The notes below the pieces were generated by a model. It did no database searches, was not told the origin of the DNA, and saw nothing but the letters and a program-made list of their open reading frames with translations. The position numbers and the translations under genes are program-made. Positions 13,346 through 15,534 of a stretch of 15,534 nt of DNA are shown piece by piece. The stretch covers positions 1 through 15,534 of the forward strand of contig UQQA01000050.1 of assembly GCA_900543105.1 (NCBI GenBank). Reading direction: 5' to 3'. Within the stretch, counting starts at the first letter, position 1, and every line of letters begins with the position of its first letter. The stretch is from an uncultured Ruminococcus sp. GTDB taxonomy: Bacteria > Bacillota > Clostridia > Oscillospirales > Ruminococcaceae.

Positions 13346-15457
13346 ATGGCGGTCAAAAAGGTAAAATTTCCTCTTGATATGGGAAATGATGTTCTTGTAA
13401 GGGACATAGACGAATTAAAGGATAATTTCAATATCGAAAAGGTGACCGAATATTTCCTTAACGGAAAGCTTCTGACATGGCTCAATGACAGATTTTACGA
13501 AGAAGAAGCGGAGCAGGTGGAGGAGCTTTCATCGGAGACCGATAAAAGCTTGCTTGCGGGAAAGCTTTGCCGTATTTTTGATATTGAGAATGAAGATAAT
13601 GTTGATATCGAGGCGATCGAAAAGCGCAAAGAGCGTCTTGAAAAGCTGCGCAGCATTACAAGCGATGATGAAGTGATAGAAAATGTTGATGATGTTGCAT
13701 TTTCGCAGGAGGAGCTTGGCGATCTGCTTGATGAAGATATTGATGTCATTTATCTTTGCGGTGAAAAGTTCCGTATACCTTTGAGCGTGAAGAATAAAAA
13801 ATACATAGGTGTAAATTCTCCCGAGCTGACTATTTCCACCAAGAATGAAACGATCGATCTTTCGGAGTATGGTATTGTTGTTGAAAAATGCACTTTTTCG
13901 GATAAGACTGCTGAAAAAATGGTCAAAAAGAATGAAGAAGTTCAGATTTCGGATGATGAAGAAAGCAGTTCCGAAACGGAGTCTGAGACCAAGTCAGATA
14001 CTGACCCGAAAATAGAAAAATTTATTGCATTTTTGCATAATAAAGTTGACAGACAGCATGATGAGATGGAAAAAATGTATGAACAGCAAAATAACCAAAG
14101 TGGAACTCTCTGGGCTATTTTGAATAATATTCCCGAAGTATCTTTTACTGCTTATTTTGTAAACTGGAGCGACACGGGATATACAAATTCATCTGATGTG
14201 ATGGATGCGTTGGAAAAACAGTACAACGATTTTATGGCGGAAAAGACGGAATTATTGAATGACCCGAAGGTAAATAATATTTATTATTGCAGGGATATAA
14301 AAACAATGACGTCCGGCTGTCTTTGTTCAAGGGAGAACATGATGCTTCCATTTAAGGGAGATGCGGCACGTATTTCAATAAGTGTTCCGAAAAGTCTTTT
14401 TGAGAAATTCAAAAAAGAATATATGACCCCGATCGCATTGACATATTTATCGGAAAAGGTTCCTTCGGAGATAGTGGAAGCCGTTGTTGACGGACTTGCT
14501 CCCATAAATGATTTTAAAGCCTATTATCTGATCAATATGCCGAAATTCCTGAAACTGTTTGCAAATGAAAGGGATCAACGCTCAACGTTGTATAATTCAG
14601 ATGGCTATTCTATACATATATCGAGCTATGAAAGAGTAAACAAAAACAGCATTGCATCAACGGCAACAAAATTCAAAAATGCATACTGTAATGTTGATAC
14701 GACGATCGCAATAAATAAAAAAACCAACATATACGACCGTGTAACAGAGCTTATACATCATTATTACAAGTATGATATGAACTATGACAATGCGAATGAA
14801 ATTAGTTTTTCTATACATTATTGTGATTATGTATCGGGCATAGATGTTGTGACCGATACCGAGGAAATAAAGAATTCACTTATCAAACAGTATAATGATA
14901 CGATAAAGTCGATCGGCAGTTCCCCCATTGTTTATCCCGAAAATATAAACAGCTTTGTATCGGGTGCATTGGCGTTTGATCTTTATGATAGAGATAGTAA
15001 CTTTAAAATGCATGAAGAACCTACAAAGGATGTACCGTATGCACACATAACGATACCGCCGCATAAATTCGCTGAATTTGCCAAAGAGTATCTGACGCCG
15101 ATAGTATATATTCCGTGCAAAGAGAAGTTTTCGGATGATCTCTTGATAGAAATGACTAAAATAGCCTCGCTTTATCCTGATTCGGTAAAGATAGTACCGG
15201 GATATATAATAAATATCCCCAAGCTTATCGATGGTATGAAATTTGAAAGTCAATATCTTAGAGGGTCAAATGAACTCTGCATGACCGATTATATGGGCGG
15301 AACATATTCAAAGGAAAAATTTAATAAGGTTTATGAATCTGTAAATTCATATAAGCGCAGTTCAAAAGTATCAGAGGCAATAAAAGAATATAAGGACGTA
15401 GTATCAAGCACAAATCCGATGGTATCGCTCTTAAAGAAACGTATTCCTAATATTTAA
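13346..15457 (+). CDS. 703-residue protein: shared N-terminal module plus an internally duplicated novel domain
   Basis: Residues 1-192 repeat the N-terminal module of the 706-residue protein (KFPLDMGN, EKVTEYFLNGKLL, AFSQEELGDLLDED, VIYLCGEKFRIP). An acidic Ser/Glu linker (about 193-225) and a short helical stretch follow. The rest is unrelated to leucine-rich repeats and I do not recognise it. It contains two similar units, 265-405 and 486-633. Each starts with a beta strand and a helix ending in KQYND (VSFTAYF..ALEKQYND; ISFSIHY..SLIKQYND) and ends with a PxxxFxxFxxEYxTPI helix followed by a YxINxPK strand. No catalytic motif stands out. No signal peptide or membrane helix is present. It begins 16 bases after the helical protein gene with GTGAGGTG before ATG. 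No terminator is visible after it within the window, so the operon may continue. Confidence 0.88.
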   Translation: MAVKKVKFPLDMGNDVLVRDIDELKDNFNIEKVTEYFLNGKLLTWLNDRFYEEEAEQVEELSSETDKSLLAGKLCRIFDIENEDNVDIEAIEKRKERLEKLRSITSDDEVIENVDDVAFSQEELGDLLDEDIDVIYLCGEKFRIPLSVKNKKYIGVNSPELTISTKNETIDLSEYGIVVEKCTFSDKTAEKMVKKNEEVQISDDEESSSETESETKSDTDPKIEKFIAFLHNKVDRQHDEMEKMYEQQNNQSGTLWAILNNIPEVSFTAYFVNWSDTGYTNSSDVMDALEKQYNDFMAEKTELLNDPKVNNIYYCRDIKTMTSGCLCSRENMMLPFKGDAARISISVPKSLFEKFKKEYMTPIALTYLSEKVPSEIVEAVVDGLAPINDFKAYYLINMPKFLKLFANERDQRSTLYNSDGYSIHISSYERVNKNSIASTATKFKNAYCNVDTTIAINKKTNIYDRVTELIHHYYKYDMNYDNANEISFSIHYCDYVSGIDVVTDTEEIKNSLIKQYNDTIKSIGSSPIVYPENINSFVSGALAFDLYDRDSNFKMHEEPTKDVPYAHITIPPHKFAEFAKEYLTPIVYIPCKEKFSDDLLIEMTKIASLYPDSVKIVPGYIINIPKLIDGMKFESQYLRGSNELCMTDYMGGTYSKEKFNKVYESVNSYKRSSKVSEAIKEYKDVVSSTNPMVSLLKKRIPNI
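14138..14560 (+). repeat. first unit of an internal protein duplication
   Basis: Codes residues 265-405 of the 703-residue protein. It aligns with residues 486-633 through KQYND, the EYMTPI / EYLTPI block and YLINMPK / YIINIPK. DNA similarity is low, so the duplication is old. Confidence 0.7.
14801..15244 (+). repeat. second unit of an internal protein duplication
   Basis: Codes residues 486-633 of the 703-residue protein, the partner of the unit at 14138-14560. The shared blocks come in the same order and at similar spacing (141 versus 148 residues). Confidence 0.7.
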
Positions 15458-15534
15458 AACCTGTCTTCATAAGAATTGTGTGCTGATTTTCGAGCATAAT
15501 TTTGTTGCAGACAAGGCAAAAATCCGCAGGTGGG
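15458..15534. other. non-coding tail at the window end
   Basis: No ORF, stem-loop with T-run, or promoter is visible in these 77 bases before the window stops. Confidence 0.4.

Noticed and set aside
1..15534. Search for tRNA, rRNA, CRISPR arrays, phage genes, transposases and toxin-antitoxin pairs
   Set aside because: None seen on either strand by reading; covariance or profile tools were not available.

Overview
The window looks like chromosomal DNA of a low-to-mid GC gut or rumen Clostridia member, most likely Ruminococcus or a close relative (Oscillospiraceae). This rests on two lichenases of Bacillus/Ruminococcus type, a cytosolic CelC-like GH5, AAAGGAG-type ribosome sites, an AraC regulator of the non-cupin type, a periplasmic-binding-protein/GGDEF fusion, and a BspA-type leucine-rich repeat protein. 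The genus is an inference; no rRNA or tRNA is present.

Left part (1-8220), beta-glucan use. A possible gene tail (3-56) and a small hairpin repeat (63-164) precede a minus-strand diguanylate cyclase with a LacI-like ligand-binding sensor (224-2116), which has a consensus promoter. Next, on the minus strand, come a secreted lichenase with a ricin-type carbohydrate-binding domain (2296-3510), a second lichenase that is a lipoprotein (4078-4839), and an AraC regulator (4928-5692). Divergent from the regulator is a two-gene plus-strand operon: a sugar-binding lipoprotein (5854-7248) and a cytoplasmic GH5 endoglucanase (7264-8220). Inferred pathway: the lichenases cut mixed-linkage glucan outside, the binding protein captures oligosaccharides for a transporter encoded elsewhere, and the GH5 enzyme works inside. 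Direct repeats in the divergent promoter and an 18-bp motif shared with the lipoprotein lichenase promoter suggest one AraC regulon.

Junction (8221-8661). After a strong terminator lie a 19-bp copy of one end of the hairpin repeat, then a 195-bp MITE-like element, then a short two-helix membrane ORF that has probably lost its 5' end. A second MITE copy (about 174 bp) lies directly upstream of the secreted lichenase. Outside a central indel the two copies are almost identical.

Right part (8683-15457), the unusual system. Four plus-strand genes with gaps of only 12-16 bases form a tight operon: a 706-aa protein with a novel N-terminal module, ten BspA-type leucine-rich repeats and a possible PH-like C-terminus; a Ycf46-type AAA+ ATPase; a 336-aa helical protein with a glycine-rich, possibly membrane-active C-terminus; and a 703-aa protein that starts with the same N-terminal module (about 73% identical by eye) but carries an unrelated C-terminus containing an internal duplication. 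A shared adaptor-like module on two different C-terminal parts, next to an NTPase and a possible membrane effector, resembles the layout of multi-component conflict or stress systems. This is the best candidate here for an undescribed system; its function is not shown by the sequence.
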